DNA of 64,000 bases. Origin: an uncultured Pseudomonadales bacterium. Its GTDB lineage: Bacteria > Pseudomonadota > Gammaproteobacteria > Pseudomonadales > Azotimanducaceae. Position 1 is the first letter of the stretch. Every line of letters begins with the position of its first letter. Below are positions 1 through 7,952 of the stretch, piece after piece. The stretch covers positions 3,286,001 to 3,350,000 of the forward strand of contig OY282447.1 of the NCBI GenBank assembly GCA_958296165.1, given 5' to 3'. The notes under the pieces are model-generated. The model saw nothing but the letters and a program-made list of their open reading frames with translations. It did not search any database and was not told the DNA's origin. The position numbers and the translations under genes were made by a program.

Positions 1-4
1 ATGA

Positions 5-1948
5 CTACCGAACCGCTGTCTCGGTTGGCGTCGCGGTGACCCCGCTGCCTATGTGCTTGTCCAGGAAGCCGAGCAGGTGTTCGAAGTACTCGCGGCGGCC
101 CTCTTTGCCGGCAAAGCCGTGGCCTTGGTTGCTGTCGGTGTACCAATCGACTTCCTTGCCGGCATCGCGCAGAGCGTCGCGCATGCGTTGCCCGTGTACG
201 ATGGGAGTGCGCCGGTCGAGGCCGCCGTGGGCAATCATCACCGCGGCTTGGATGCGGTGCGCTTGGTAGACGGGCGAACGTTCTCTGCGCAACTCCGGAT
301 TGGCGCCGAGGACGCGACGCAGATAGTGTACGCCGGCTCTGCGCGCTCGAATGTCGCCGACTTTCTCAACTAGCGAGAGGTCGAAAAGGCCGGAAGTGCC
401 GATCGCACAGCGATACAGCGTCGGCTCGCGCACGGCGCCCATCAGCGCCGAGTAGGCGCCGTAGCTGCCGCCGTAGATGCACACGCGCTCCGGGTCGGCT
501 ATGCCGGCCGCCACGGCCCAGCGCGTGGCATCGGTAACGTCGTCTTGCATCTTGCCGCCCCACTGGCCGAAGCCAGCGCGCATGTAGGCATCCCCGTAGC
601 CGCTCGAACCGCGATAGTTCACCTGCAGAACGTGGTAGCCGCGGCTTGCGAGCAATTGCGCTTCGCTGTTGAAGCCCCAGCGATCGCGCACTTGGTGCGG
701 CCCGCCGTGTACGAGTACCACCATTGGCCCCGGCTTCGGTGCGTCTGGGTGGCTGGTGACGTAGCCGTAGACCGTGAAGCCGTCGCGCACCTTGAACTCG
801 ACCGGCATCATCGGGCTCAGCGCGTCTGGCTGCAGGCGCGGGCGGCGACTCACCAGCGGGTCGGCCTGCGTGGACTTCACGTTGACCATCATGAAGTCGC
901 CCGGCTTGCGATCGCTGGCTATCAACGCCACCAGCAAGCTGTGATCTCGGCTGGAGCTGGTGAAGGTGATCAAGTCGTCCGGGTAGGTCTTGCGCAGCAT
1001 GGCGTGGGTGCGCGCCAACGGATGGTCGGGCGCCGTGTAGACCACATCCGGGTAGTGGTGTTCGAAGCCAACGGCCCACAGATTCCGCTCGCCAAAGTCG
1101 AACCACGTGGATGCGACGTCGACTATTGGATGGCGCACGATGATCTTGCCGTGGCTGTTGGCGGCGGTGTCGTAGATGCCGAGGCCGACGGTGGCGGCCC
1201 CGCGCGAATCGAAGGTGTAGAACTTGCCGGACGTGCCCGCGTAGCGCAACGGCGTCCAGCCCGGTTCGGCGTAGGCGTGGCTCTGCACCAACTGCCACTC
1301 ACCGCGCCCTTCGCGGTGGTGCACCTCGGTTTGGTCGTCCGCAGTCTGGCCGGTGCTAAGCGTTATTCGGCCGGCATGATCCGGCATCAAGCCGCCCCAA
1401 GGAGCCGCGCCGCGGCCAACGCGGTTCGCGGACGTCAAGGGATTGCGCGCCGCTCGGGCGCTCGGCGAGACCACGTTCACCTTGAAGGCTTCGAGGAACC
1501 TGTCCCGGGCGGTTTGGATCAGGATGTGTGCGGGGTCGTCCGGCAGCACATCCAAGACCGTCCCCCAGCCGAGACGCCTGACGATGCCGCCTTCGACTGG
1601 CACCACCATCAATTCGCCGGTACGGCCGAGGCCTTCGACGCGACCTAGGCTGTTGGCAGGGAAGACCAGAACGTGCTGGTCGCCAACCCAGAGCAAGTCG
1701 GCTATCTCGCGGTCTTCGCCGAAATTGCGATTGACCTTGATTTCGTTGTCTGGGTAGGTGACGACGCGAAAGATAGCGCCGCCCTCGTGCCGCATGGTGA
1801 GTGCCAAGTACTCGCCGGTGGGCGAAATGGCCACGGTGCCGTAATCGGCTGGATCCGTGAAGGCGGCGATGGGCAGCAGCTCGCCATAGCTCGCTGCTGC
1901 CCACAGGCATGCCGCCGCGCAGGTGATGTGCGGTCGCCGGCCTGCCAT
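5..1948 (-). CDS. S9 family prolyl oligopeptidase-like serine peptidase, exported
   Basis: About 647 residues. The N-terminus is a signal peptide (Arg-rich start, then a hydrophobic Ala/Leu/Trp stretch), so the enzyme probably acts in the periplasm. The middle resembles a beta-propeller. The C-terminal third is an alpha/beta hydrolase with the S9 features: an HGGP oxyanion segment, the GGSYGAY nucleophile elbow carrying the catalytic Ser, and the late Asp/His pair (GGLD.RTP and QGHGF). Such enzymes trim short peptides. An in-frame ATG at 1984 overlaps the thiolase stop as TGATG and could be the true, translationally coupled start. I chose 1948 because it gives the more compact signal peptide. 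It lies behind the thiolase and DUF35 genes on the same strand. The family is confident; the substrate is unknown. Confidence 0.85.
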   Translation of the reverse strand: MAGRRPHITCAAACLWAAASYGELLPIAAFTDPADYGTVAISPTGEYLALTMRHEGGAIFRVVTYPDNEIKVNRNFGEDREIADLLWVGDQHVLVFPANSLGRVEGLGRTGELMVVPVEGGIVRRLGWGTVLDVLPDDPAHILIQTARDRFLEAFKVNVVSPSARAARNPLTSANRVGRGAAPWGGLMPDHAGRITLSTGQTADDQTEVHHREGRGEWQLVQSHAYAEPGWTPLRYAGTSGKFYTFDSRGAATVGLGIYDTAANSHGKIIVRHPIVDVASTWFDFGERNLWAVGFEHHYPDVVYTAPDHPLARTHAMLRKTYPDDLITFTSSSRDHSLLVALIASDRKPGDFMMVNVKSTQADPLVSRRPRLQPDALSPMMPVEFKVRDGFTVYGYVTSHPDAPKPGPMVVLVHGGPHQVRDRWGFNSEAQLLASRGYHVLQVNYRGSSGYGDAYMRAGFGQWGGKMQDDVTDATRWAVAAGIADPERVCIYGGSYGAYSALMGAVREPTLYRCAIGTSGLFDLSLVEKVGDIRARRAGVHYLRRVLGANPELRRERSPVYQAHRIQAAVMIAHGGLDRRTPIVHGQRMRDALRDAGKEVDWYTDSNQGHGFAGKEGRREYFEHLLGFLDKHIGSGVTATPTETAVR

Positions 1949-1983
1949 TGCGCGGCTAGACGCCAAGTGCCTCCGAGCGCCCA

Positions 1984-3198
1984 TCAGCGGTCGTCGGAAG
2001 TCAACACCAAGGTGCCCGTGGTAGACAGCGTGCCGCCCGTGCCGTTCACCACGCACGCGGTGGCATCGGTCTGCTTGCCCTCGGTGCCGTTCACGCCGTC
2101 CTCGGCGCTGCGCGAGAGCTGCCGGTACGCTTCCACAAGCAGTTGCATCCCGTACATGCCGGAGTGGTTGAAGGAGAGGCCGCCGCCGTTGGTGTTGATC
2201 GGCAGCCGGCCGCCAGGCGCGGCGGCGCCGCTCTTCCACAGCGTATAGCCCTCGCCACGCGGCGCGAGGCCGAGCATCTCTGCGGTGATGCCGGCGGTAA
2301 TCGTGAACGAGTCGTAGATCATCGCCATCTCCATGTCCGCCGGCCCCAAGCCCGCCATCTTGTAGGCGGTGGCCGCCGAGCGCGATGCGGAAGTGGCGGT
2401 GAAATCCTCCATTTCCAGCATGTTCTGGTGCCCCATGGACTCGCCGGCGCCGCTGACCCACACCGGATTGGTGCGCAGGCTCCTGGCGATCTCGGGCCGG
2501 GCGACGATCACCGCGCCGCCATGATCGGTGACCAGGCAGCAGTGATACAGCGTTAGCGGCCAGGCGATCAGGCGCGCTTCTAGAACGTCCTCGACGGTGA
2601 TGGGGCCGCCGAACGGGCTTTGCGTCTTGCCGCACATCACGGCACGCGGGTTGAGCTGCGCCCACTCGCGAGTGACTACGGCGATGTGGGCGAAGTCCTC
2701 CTGCGTGGTGCCGAAGCGGTGGAAGTGGCGCACCATGGCATGCGCGTATTGCGACGGCGCGCCGAATGTGCCGTAGGCGGCCGTCATCTCCGCGCCTGGG
2801 CTCACTTGGCCGCCGCCGCGCCCGCCGTAGCCGCCGCCACGATAGGACCAGCCGGCTTCGCCGTGGCTGACCAAGGCGATGTCGATGATGCCGGCGTGGA
2901 TCGCCGCCAGCGCATGATGCACATGGATCTGGAAGGAGCAGCCGCCCACCGAGGTGGTATCGAGATAGCGCGGCTTGAGGCCCAGGTGCTCGCACAGTTC
3001 GCCGGACCAGCCGGCCGAGAAAACGCCTTGGATGTCCGAGATCGGAATGCCGGTGAGCGTACTGACGTTCTTGATGGCTTGGATGTGATGTTGCAGCGAC
3101 GTCACGCGCTCGCCGATGAGCTCCATCGGGTAGCCGATGACGTCGGATTCCGCGGCGCCGACGATGGCGGCCGCGTTGCTTAGGTTCGGGGATGCCAT
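1984..3198 (-). CDS. Thiolase-superfamily acetyl-CoA acetyltransferase / SCP2-type lipid-transfer protein
   Basis: 404 residues. The fold features are those of the SCP2-thiolase branch: GCSFQIHVHHALAAI around the nucleophilic region, HGEAGWSYRG, and a Gly-rich NTNGGGLSFNHSGMYGM segment near the C-terminus carrying the conserved His. Members act on acyl-CoA side chains, for example in steroid or fatty-acyl degradation. They typically need a DUF35 partner, which is encoded 2 bp upstream here, so the two probably form one complex. The reaction class is well supported; the exact acyl-CoA substrate cannot be read from sequence. Confidence 0.85.
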   Translation of the reverse strand: MASPNLSNAAAIVGAAESDVIGYPMELIGERVTSLQHHIQAIKNVSTLTGIPISDIQGVFSAGWSGELCEHLGLKPRYLDTTSVGGCSFQIHVHHALAAIHAGIIDIALVSHGEAGWSYRGGGYGGRGGGQVSPGAEMTAAYGTFGAPSQYAHAMVRHFHRFGTTQEDFAHIAVVTREWAQLNPRAVMCGKTQSPFGGPITVEDVLEARLIAWPLTLYHCCLVTDHGGAVIVARPEIARSLRTNPVWVSGAGESMGHQNMLEMEDFTATSASRSAATAYKMAGLGPADMEMAMIYDSFTITAGITAEMLGLAPRGEGYTLWKSGAAAPGGRLPINTNGGGLSFNHSGMYGMQLLVEAYRQLSRSAEDGVNGTEGKQTDATACVVNGTGGTLSTTGTLVLTSDDR

Positions 3199-3200
3199 TT

Positions 3201-3617
3201 CTACTCCTCCACCACGCGCCAGAAGGGGATGAACGTGTCGTCGTTCGCCTGCTCGAACTCCACCGCCACGCGGCAGCCGATGCGGATGTCCTCAGGCTTG
3301 GTGGCGTCCACGCCGCGCAGCACGGTCATCATGCGGTCGCCTTCGTCCAAATCGATGAAGGCGGTGACGTAGGGCACTTCCTCGCCCCAGCCGCCGAAGG
3401 CGCGGTGTTGGACGGCGAAGGTGTGCAGGCGGCCTTTGCCGCTGCCTTCGATCCACTCCAGGTCCATGGAGTGACACGAAGGGCAGATGAGGCGCGGATA
3501 CCAATGCACGCGGTTGCAGTCGCGGCAGCGCGGCAACATCAGCTTGCTCTCTTTGGCGCCGTCCCAGAACGGCTGGGTGTGCTGACCCTTGGGAGGGATG
3601 GGTTTGTCGTAGGCCAC
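3201..3617 (-). CDS. DUF35 / OB-fold acyl-CoA-associated zinc-ribbon protein
   Basis: 138 residues. It has an N-terminal rubredoxin-like zinc ribbon (CRDC...CPSC, about residues 32-50) followed by an OB-fold domain (YVTAFIDLDEGDRMMTVLRG). This is the ChsH2/DUF35 family, which partners SCP2-type thiolases and MaoC hydratases in CoA-ester metabolism. Its stop is 2 bp from the start of the thiolase downstream on the same strand, so a co-transcribed, co-folding pair is the natural reading. Confidence 0.88.
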   Translation of the reverse strand: MAYDKPIPPKGQHTQPFWDGAKESKLMLPRCRDCNRVHWYPRLICPSCHSMDLEWIEGSGKGRLHTFAVQHRAFGGWGEEVPYVTAFIDLDEGDRMMTVLRGVDATKPEDIRIGCRVAVEFEQANDDTFIPFWRVVEE

Positions 3618-3760
3618 TGAGTCCTCTAGAAAACGCTTGGTCGAGATCGGTAAATTATCACGCCGGCGTTCTGAACGCTTGTCGGGTCGGATCAGCGGAT
3701 CGGCGTGGCCGGGCGGCGGCCTGGCGGACCCCCGAAGAAGCCCGCCGACCGATCTCCGCC

Positions 3761-6700
3761 TTACCGCCTAGTCAGGCGCACGTCGATGTAGAAGTTGCGC
3801 CCGTAGTCGCGGTGGACGTCCGACAGGAAGCCGAAATAGCCGTCCGCGAGCGGGGCGCGGTCGGCGCCGATGTTGCGAACGCCGAAACGAAAACGGCTGT
3901 CGAACACATCCGAATCCCAGTAATAGTCGACAGTCGCATTCCAAACGGTCATGGGCGCCAGCCACCAGCGCGAATCGTCCGCCAACGTCAGCGAAGACTG
4001 GTAGACCTTGCCGATCTTCACGCCGGAGACGCTCGCGCCGAACGGGCCGTTGCGCCAGAAGATGGACACGCTGTGCTTTTGCTTTTGGTTGCCGGTGTCC
4101 TGCACGAGGTTCTCGAAGCCGCGCAGGGGGAAGTCTGCGGGCAGCCGACCGGCAGCTTGGGCGGCCAGCAGCCGGCCCGCGTCGCCGCCGGGATCTTGTT
4201 CGAACGTGTGCAGGAACGAAGCCAAGTAGCGGAATCGGAAGTCGCCCAATCCGGTCTCGACCTCGAAGCGCAGGGTGGTGTCGAAGCCGTTGAGAATGCG
4301 CGTGTCTAGGTTCTCGTAGCGGTCGGCAATGAAACGGATGTCGCCGGCGGGGCAGATGCCGGCCGCCTCGTAGATCGCTGCGATCTCCGGATCCACTTCC
4401 GCCTGCCGCACCACAGCTGGGTTGGCTTGCAGGGCGGCGCAGTTGCCGCCGCCGTGTTCAAGGCGCAGCAGAAGGTCCAGCACCGTGTGGTTCTCCTCGC
4501 CGAACAGGCCGATGGTGTCCTCCTTCTCGATCCGCCAATAGTCGAACGTGACGGTGAAGCCTTCCGCCGGCTCGATCACCACGCCGATGGAGCTGTTGTC
4601 GGAGCGTTCGGCGACGAGTTCGGAACTCCCTTGCGCGGTGCGTTGCGTACTGTTCACGCAGTCGATGACGTCCTGGTCGGGGTCGCCGCCGTTGTCCGCC
4701 GCATAGACGCAGGCATAGTCCGTGCGGTTGTTCTGGCGCGCGACGATGACTTCGTTGACCGTTATCAGATTGGGCGCTCTGAACGCCTCGGACCAGGACG
4801 CGCGCAATAGCAGGGCGTTGACGGGCCGCCAGCCAAAGGCCACCTTGCCGACCACGGTGTCGCCCACGTCCGAGAAGCTCTCGTAGCGCGCTGCGACCTG
4901 CAGGGCGACGGTCTCGAACACGGGAATCTGCAGTTCGCTGAACAGCGAGCCCACGCGTCGGGTGCCGCTGTTGTCTGGCGTCGGGCTGGAGTTGACCACG
5001 TCCGAGACGTAAGGGAAGGTGTCGCCGTCGTTGTCGGTGAAGACGATCGTGCCATCCAGGCGCGGGTCGCGGTCGTCCTCGAACGATTCGCGCCGCACCT
5101 CCACGCCGGCCACGAAACCGACCGGACCGGCCGGCAGATTGAACAAGTCGCTTCTGTTGATCTTGAAGTCGGCGAGGAAGAGTTCCATCTCGTTGTCGCG
5201 CCGCACGTCTACCAAGGCGCGCTCGATGTTGGTGTTCACGCCGCCGCTGAACGGGTTGTACGCCGCCGGGGTGGGATCCGCCAACGCCTCTGTCATCAGC
5301 GTGTTGGACACCCGATTGCGCGTGATGTCCTCGCGCGTGGCGCGAGAGTAGAGCGCCGCCGCTTCCCAGTCCCAAGCGCCGGCGCTGCCGCGGAAACCTT
5401 GCAGAAGCCGCCACACGTCGCCGCTGTTGTCCACGGTGCGGGGCACCTCGGTGTAGCGGTAGTTGTCGATCAGGACGTCCAGGCCTTCGGCTGGCACGTC
5501 TGGGATCACATCGTCCGGCAGACGATTGGGAGAGCCGACGGGGCCGAACGGGTTGTAGTGGTTCTGCTTGTCGATCAGCAGCTTGACCGAGGAAAAGGAC
5601 GCCGACGGATGGCGCGTCATGTTCGTATCCGATCTGTACACCATGAGCTCGGTGAAGCTCTGTGCGCCGCTGTCTAGCTCGTGATTCAGAAATGCAAACA
5701 GCGTCATGCGCTGCAACTCGGCCGAGAGGTCTCGCAGCGTGTTCAAGTTGTAGCGTTGCGTGCCCTGGCCGTCGATGGCGCCGCAGACGCGGTCGTTGAG
5801 CGTCCAGCCGCAGCGGTCGTCGCCGGCCGGATACACCTCGAACTCGCCGCTGCCGTCGGTCAGCGTGTTGCGCAAGCCGGCGCTGCGGGCGCTCGACACC
5901 ACATCGAACTGGCCGAAGCTGGAGTTGACGCTGTTGTTGCGAAAGCGCGTATTGCCGTCCCAAGGCGAGTCCTCGGGGACGAGGCGGCGGAAGTCGCTGT
6001 TGGACCAGCGCACATCTTCCTGCGCATTGATGCGATCGCGCGATTGGAGGCTGCCCATGACGCTCAGGTTGGTGCGTCCGCCGTTGAACGTGGAACCCCA
6101 CGCGGCGTCGACGTTCAGCGGCTTGCGGTCTACTTGGTCGAACCAGCCGTAGCGCGCTCGGATACGGAATCCTTCGTAGTCCACGCTGAGCACGTTGTTC
6201 ACCACCCCGGCAACCGCGTCGGCCCCGTAGATGGCAGAGGCGCCGTCCTTGAGGACTTCGACGCGATCGACGCCGTAGACGGGAATGGTGTTTGAGTTGA
6301 CGGTGTTCACAGGCACGAAGCTGCCGCCAACACGCTCGGTTTGGTAGCTGGCCGCGTTCACCATGCGGCGACCGTTCAGCAGCACGAGCGTATTGCCTGT
6401 GCCGAGGTTGCGGAGGTTGAAGGCGCCCATGTCGCCGCGCGCGGAGTTCACGCCGCCGCTGATGTTCTCCTCTTCGTTGAAGTAGTTCTGGCCTTGTTCG
6501 GGCAGTAGCTCCAACAGCTCGTCGCCGGAATCGACGCCGAACAGCTCGGCGTCTTCGCCACTGAGCACCGACACCGGCAGTAGGCCCGTTACATCGGCGC
6601 CGCGAATCTGCGTGCCTGTTACCAAGACCTCCTCGCACAACACGTCGTCGCGGACGAATCGGCACGCGACGACGATGACGTCGCTCGAATCAGCCTCGGG

Positions 6701-6817
6701 GTCGGTCGTTTGCTCGCCGCTTTCGGCGGTCTCCTCGGCACCGACCGGCGCTGCGCTTGAGACGAATCCGACAAGCGCCGCAACAGCCAACCAGCCTTGA
6801 ACTCTGTTTGCTGACAT
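3761..6817 (-). CDS. TonB-dependent outer-membrane receptor
   Basis: About 1018 residues. The start at 6817 is chosen because a GGGAGG Shine-Dalgarno lies about 7 nt upstream and a clean signal peptide follows (MSANRVQGWLAVAALVGF...); a longer frame to 6928 has neither. After the signal comes a plug domain with VLVTGTQIRG, LRNLGTGNTLVLLNGRRMV and VEVLKDGASAIYGADAVAGVVN. A large 22-strand-type barrel follows, ending in a strand with terminal ...DVRLTRR. It imports large substrates in a TonB-energised way. The ligand is not deducible. The 143 bp downstream to the DUF35 gene hold no gene. Confidence 0.92.
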   Translation of the reverse strand: MSANRVQGWLAVAALVGFVSSAAPVGAEETAESGEQTTDPEADSSDVIVVACRFVRDDVLCEEVLVTGTQIRGADVTGLLPVSVLSGEDAELFGVDSGDELLELLPEQGQNYFNEEENISGGVNSARGDMGAFNLRNLGTGNTLVLLNGRRMVNAASYQTERVGGSFVPVNTVNSNTIPVYGVDRVEVLKDGASAIYGADAVAGVVNNVLSVDYEGFRIRARYGWFDQVDRKPLNVDAAWGSTFNGGRTNLSVMGSLQSRDRINAQEDVRWSNSDFRRLVPEDSPWDGNTRFRNNSVNSSFGQFDVVSSARSAGLRNTLTDGSGEFEVYPAGDDRCGWTLNDRVCGAIDGQGTQRYNLNTLRDLSAELQRMTLFAFLNHELDSGAQSFTELMVYRSDTNMTRHPSASFSSVKLLIDKQNHYNPFGPVGSPNRLPDDVIPDVPAEGLDVLIDNYRYTEVPRTVDNSGDVWRLLQGFRGSAGAWDWEAAALYSRATREDITRNRVSNTLMTEALADPTPAAYNPFSGGVNTNIERALVDVRRDNEMELFLADFKINRSDLFNLPAGPVGFVAGVEVRRESFEDDRDPRLDGTIVFTDNDGDTFPYVSDVVNSSPTPDNSGTRRVGSLFSELQIPVFETVALQVAARYESFSDVGDTVVGKVAFGWRPVNALLLRASWSEAFRAPNLITVNEVIVARQNNRTDYACVYAADNGGDPDQDVIDCVNSTQRTAQGSSELVAERSDNSSIGVVIEPAEGFTVTFDYWRIEKEDTIGLFGEENHTVLDLLLRLEHGGGNCAALQANPAVVRQAEVDPEIAAIYEAAGICPAGDIRFIADRYENLDTRILNGFDTTLRFEVETGLGDFRFRYLASFLHTFEQDPGGDAGRLLAAQAAGRLPADFPLRGFENLVQDTGNQKQKHSVSIFWRNGPFGASVSGVKIGKVYQSSLTLADDSRWWLAPMTVWNATVDYYWDSDVFDSRFRFGVRNIGADRAPLADGYFGFLSDVHRDYGRNFYIDVRLTRR

Positions 6818-6992
6818 GTCTCTTACCTCCCTTTGTTTCAAAGAGCCCTCAAAGAGCGATTGGCGCATCGTCGCACTGCGCGCACAGGTCGTCAATGGAC
6901 GCACGGCCGCCTGTCGGAGAGGGGACATGACGACTTTGCGCTAACCTTAAGGTGCGATACGGTTGCGCATCCAGCAGCCACGAGGAGACGCG
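6818..6992. other. Intergenic region between divergent TonB receptor and FGE-like pseudogene
   Basis: 175 bp between two divergently oriented genes. It must hold both promoters and the strong TonB receptor Shine-Dalgarno (reverse strand, about 6824-6831). No gene or convincing operator was recognised. Confidence 0.5.
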
Positions 6993-7875
6993 ATGAGCTG
7001 CCGCCCTTTGCCGTTGACTCTTAGCCTGGCACTCGCCCTCTTGGCGAGCGGCGCGGTCGTCCACGCAAACCCCGTCGACGTTGCCGTGGTGCGCGACTGC
7101 CCGGAGTGTCCGGAGATGGTGGTGGTGCCGGCGGAACGTACCGGATGGGCTCGGAGGACGGACATTCGCACGAAAGGCCAGTACACGAGGTGACCATCGG
7201 AGCGCCTTTCGCGGTGGGCAGGTACGAGGTGACGTTCGCGGAGTGGACGCCTGTGCGCGGGACGGGGCCTGTCCACGGGGCGAGCACATCGCGCAGGATG
7301 GATGGGGACGCGGTCGGCGTCCGGTGATTATCGTGAGTTGGGACGAGGCCAAGCGCTACGTGCAGTGGCTGTCGCGGAAGACGGGGAAGCCGTATCGGCT
7401 GCCGAGCGAGTCGGAGTGGGAGTACGCGGCGCGAGCGGGCACGGAGACGGCGTACAGCTGGGGAGACGGGATCGGCGTCAACCGGGCCAACTGCCGTGGC
7501 TGCGGCAGCCAATGGGACTACAGCAAGACCGCGCCGGTGGGCAGCTTCGGCGCGAACGCCTGGGGTCTGCACGACATGCACGGCAACGTGTCGGAATTGG
7601 TGGAGGATTGCCGGAACGGCAGCTACGTAGGAGCGCCGGCGGACGGGAGTGCTTGGTTGACGGGAAGTTGCGACGTGCGCGTTTTGCGTGGCGGTTCGTG
7701 GCTCAGCAGACCATCGAGCCTCCGCGCCGCGTACCGGGTCCAGGTCACTACCGGCACGCGCACCTACTTCATCGGGTTCCTTACCCTGGGGGTTCGGAGG
7801 GCGTTCGCCCCCCGATGGGTTCCAAGGGCGGAAGCCCTTGGTGTTTTTTCCGGTGGCGCACCGACGTCCGCGTGA
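6993..7875 (+). pseudogene. Formylglycine-generating-enzyme (SUMF1/FGE-sulfatase) domain protein, two frameshifts
   Basis: Reading three frames in turn gives one recognisable protein. The first frame holds a signal peptide (MSCRPLPLTLSLALALLASG) and EMVVVPA. The second holds TYRMGSEDGHSHERPVHEVTIGAPFAVGRYEVTFAEW. The third holds SWDEAKRYVQWLS, RLPSESEWEYAARAG, GLHDMHGNVSELVEDC and VLRGGSWLS. This is the hallmark order of the FGE-sulfatase family. Each break (near 7137 and near 7250) would be repaired by one extra G in a short G run, so either sequence error or recent decay is possible. The third frame runs through an intrinsic terminator at 7822-7849, so the original C-terminus probably ended earlier. 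Confidence 0.75.
7822..7849 (+). terminator. Rho-independent terminator after the FGE-like gene
   Basis: Perfect 8-bp stem CCAAGGGC / GCCCTTGG (7822-7829 and 7834-7841) around a GGAA tetraloop, followed by a TTTTTT tract at 7844-7849. A smaller hairpin GGGCG-TT-CGCCC sits just before it (7799-7810). Confidence 0.85.
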
Positions 7876-7952
7876 TCCTTCCATACGATGTGGCAGGGGG
7901 TGGCGCCCAACGCCGAGCCCCGCGGAGGCGGCGTCCGAGGGCGCTCAGTTGG

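Noticed and set aside
5-2995. A 996-codon reverse frame spanning the thiolase and peptidase regions
   Set aside because: Only its last about 650 codons match a protein family; the rest is Arg-rich shadow of the thiolase frame. The peptidase starts near 1948 or 1984.
7302-7952. N-terminal extension of the M14-lyase frame
   Set aside because: It overlaps the FGE-like pseudogene and terminator in another frame and has no family-like content; a signal peptide begins at 7953.
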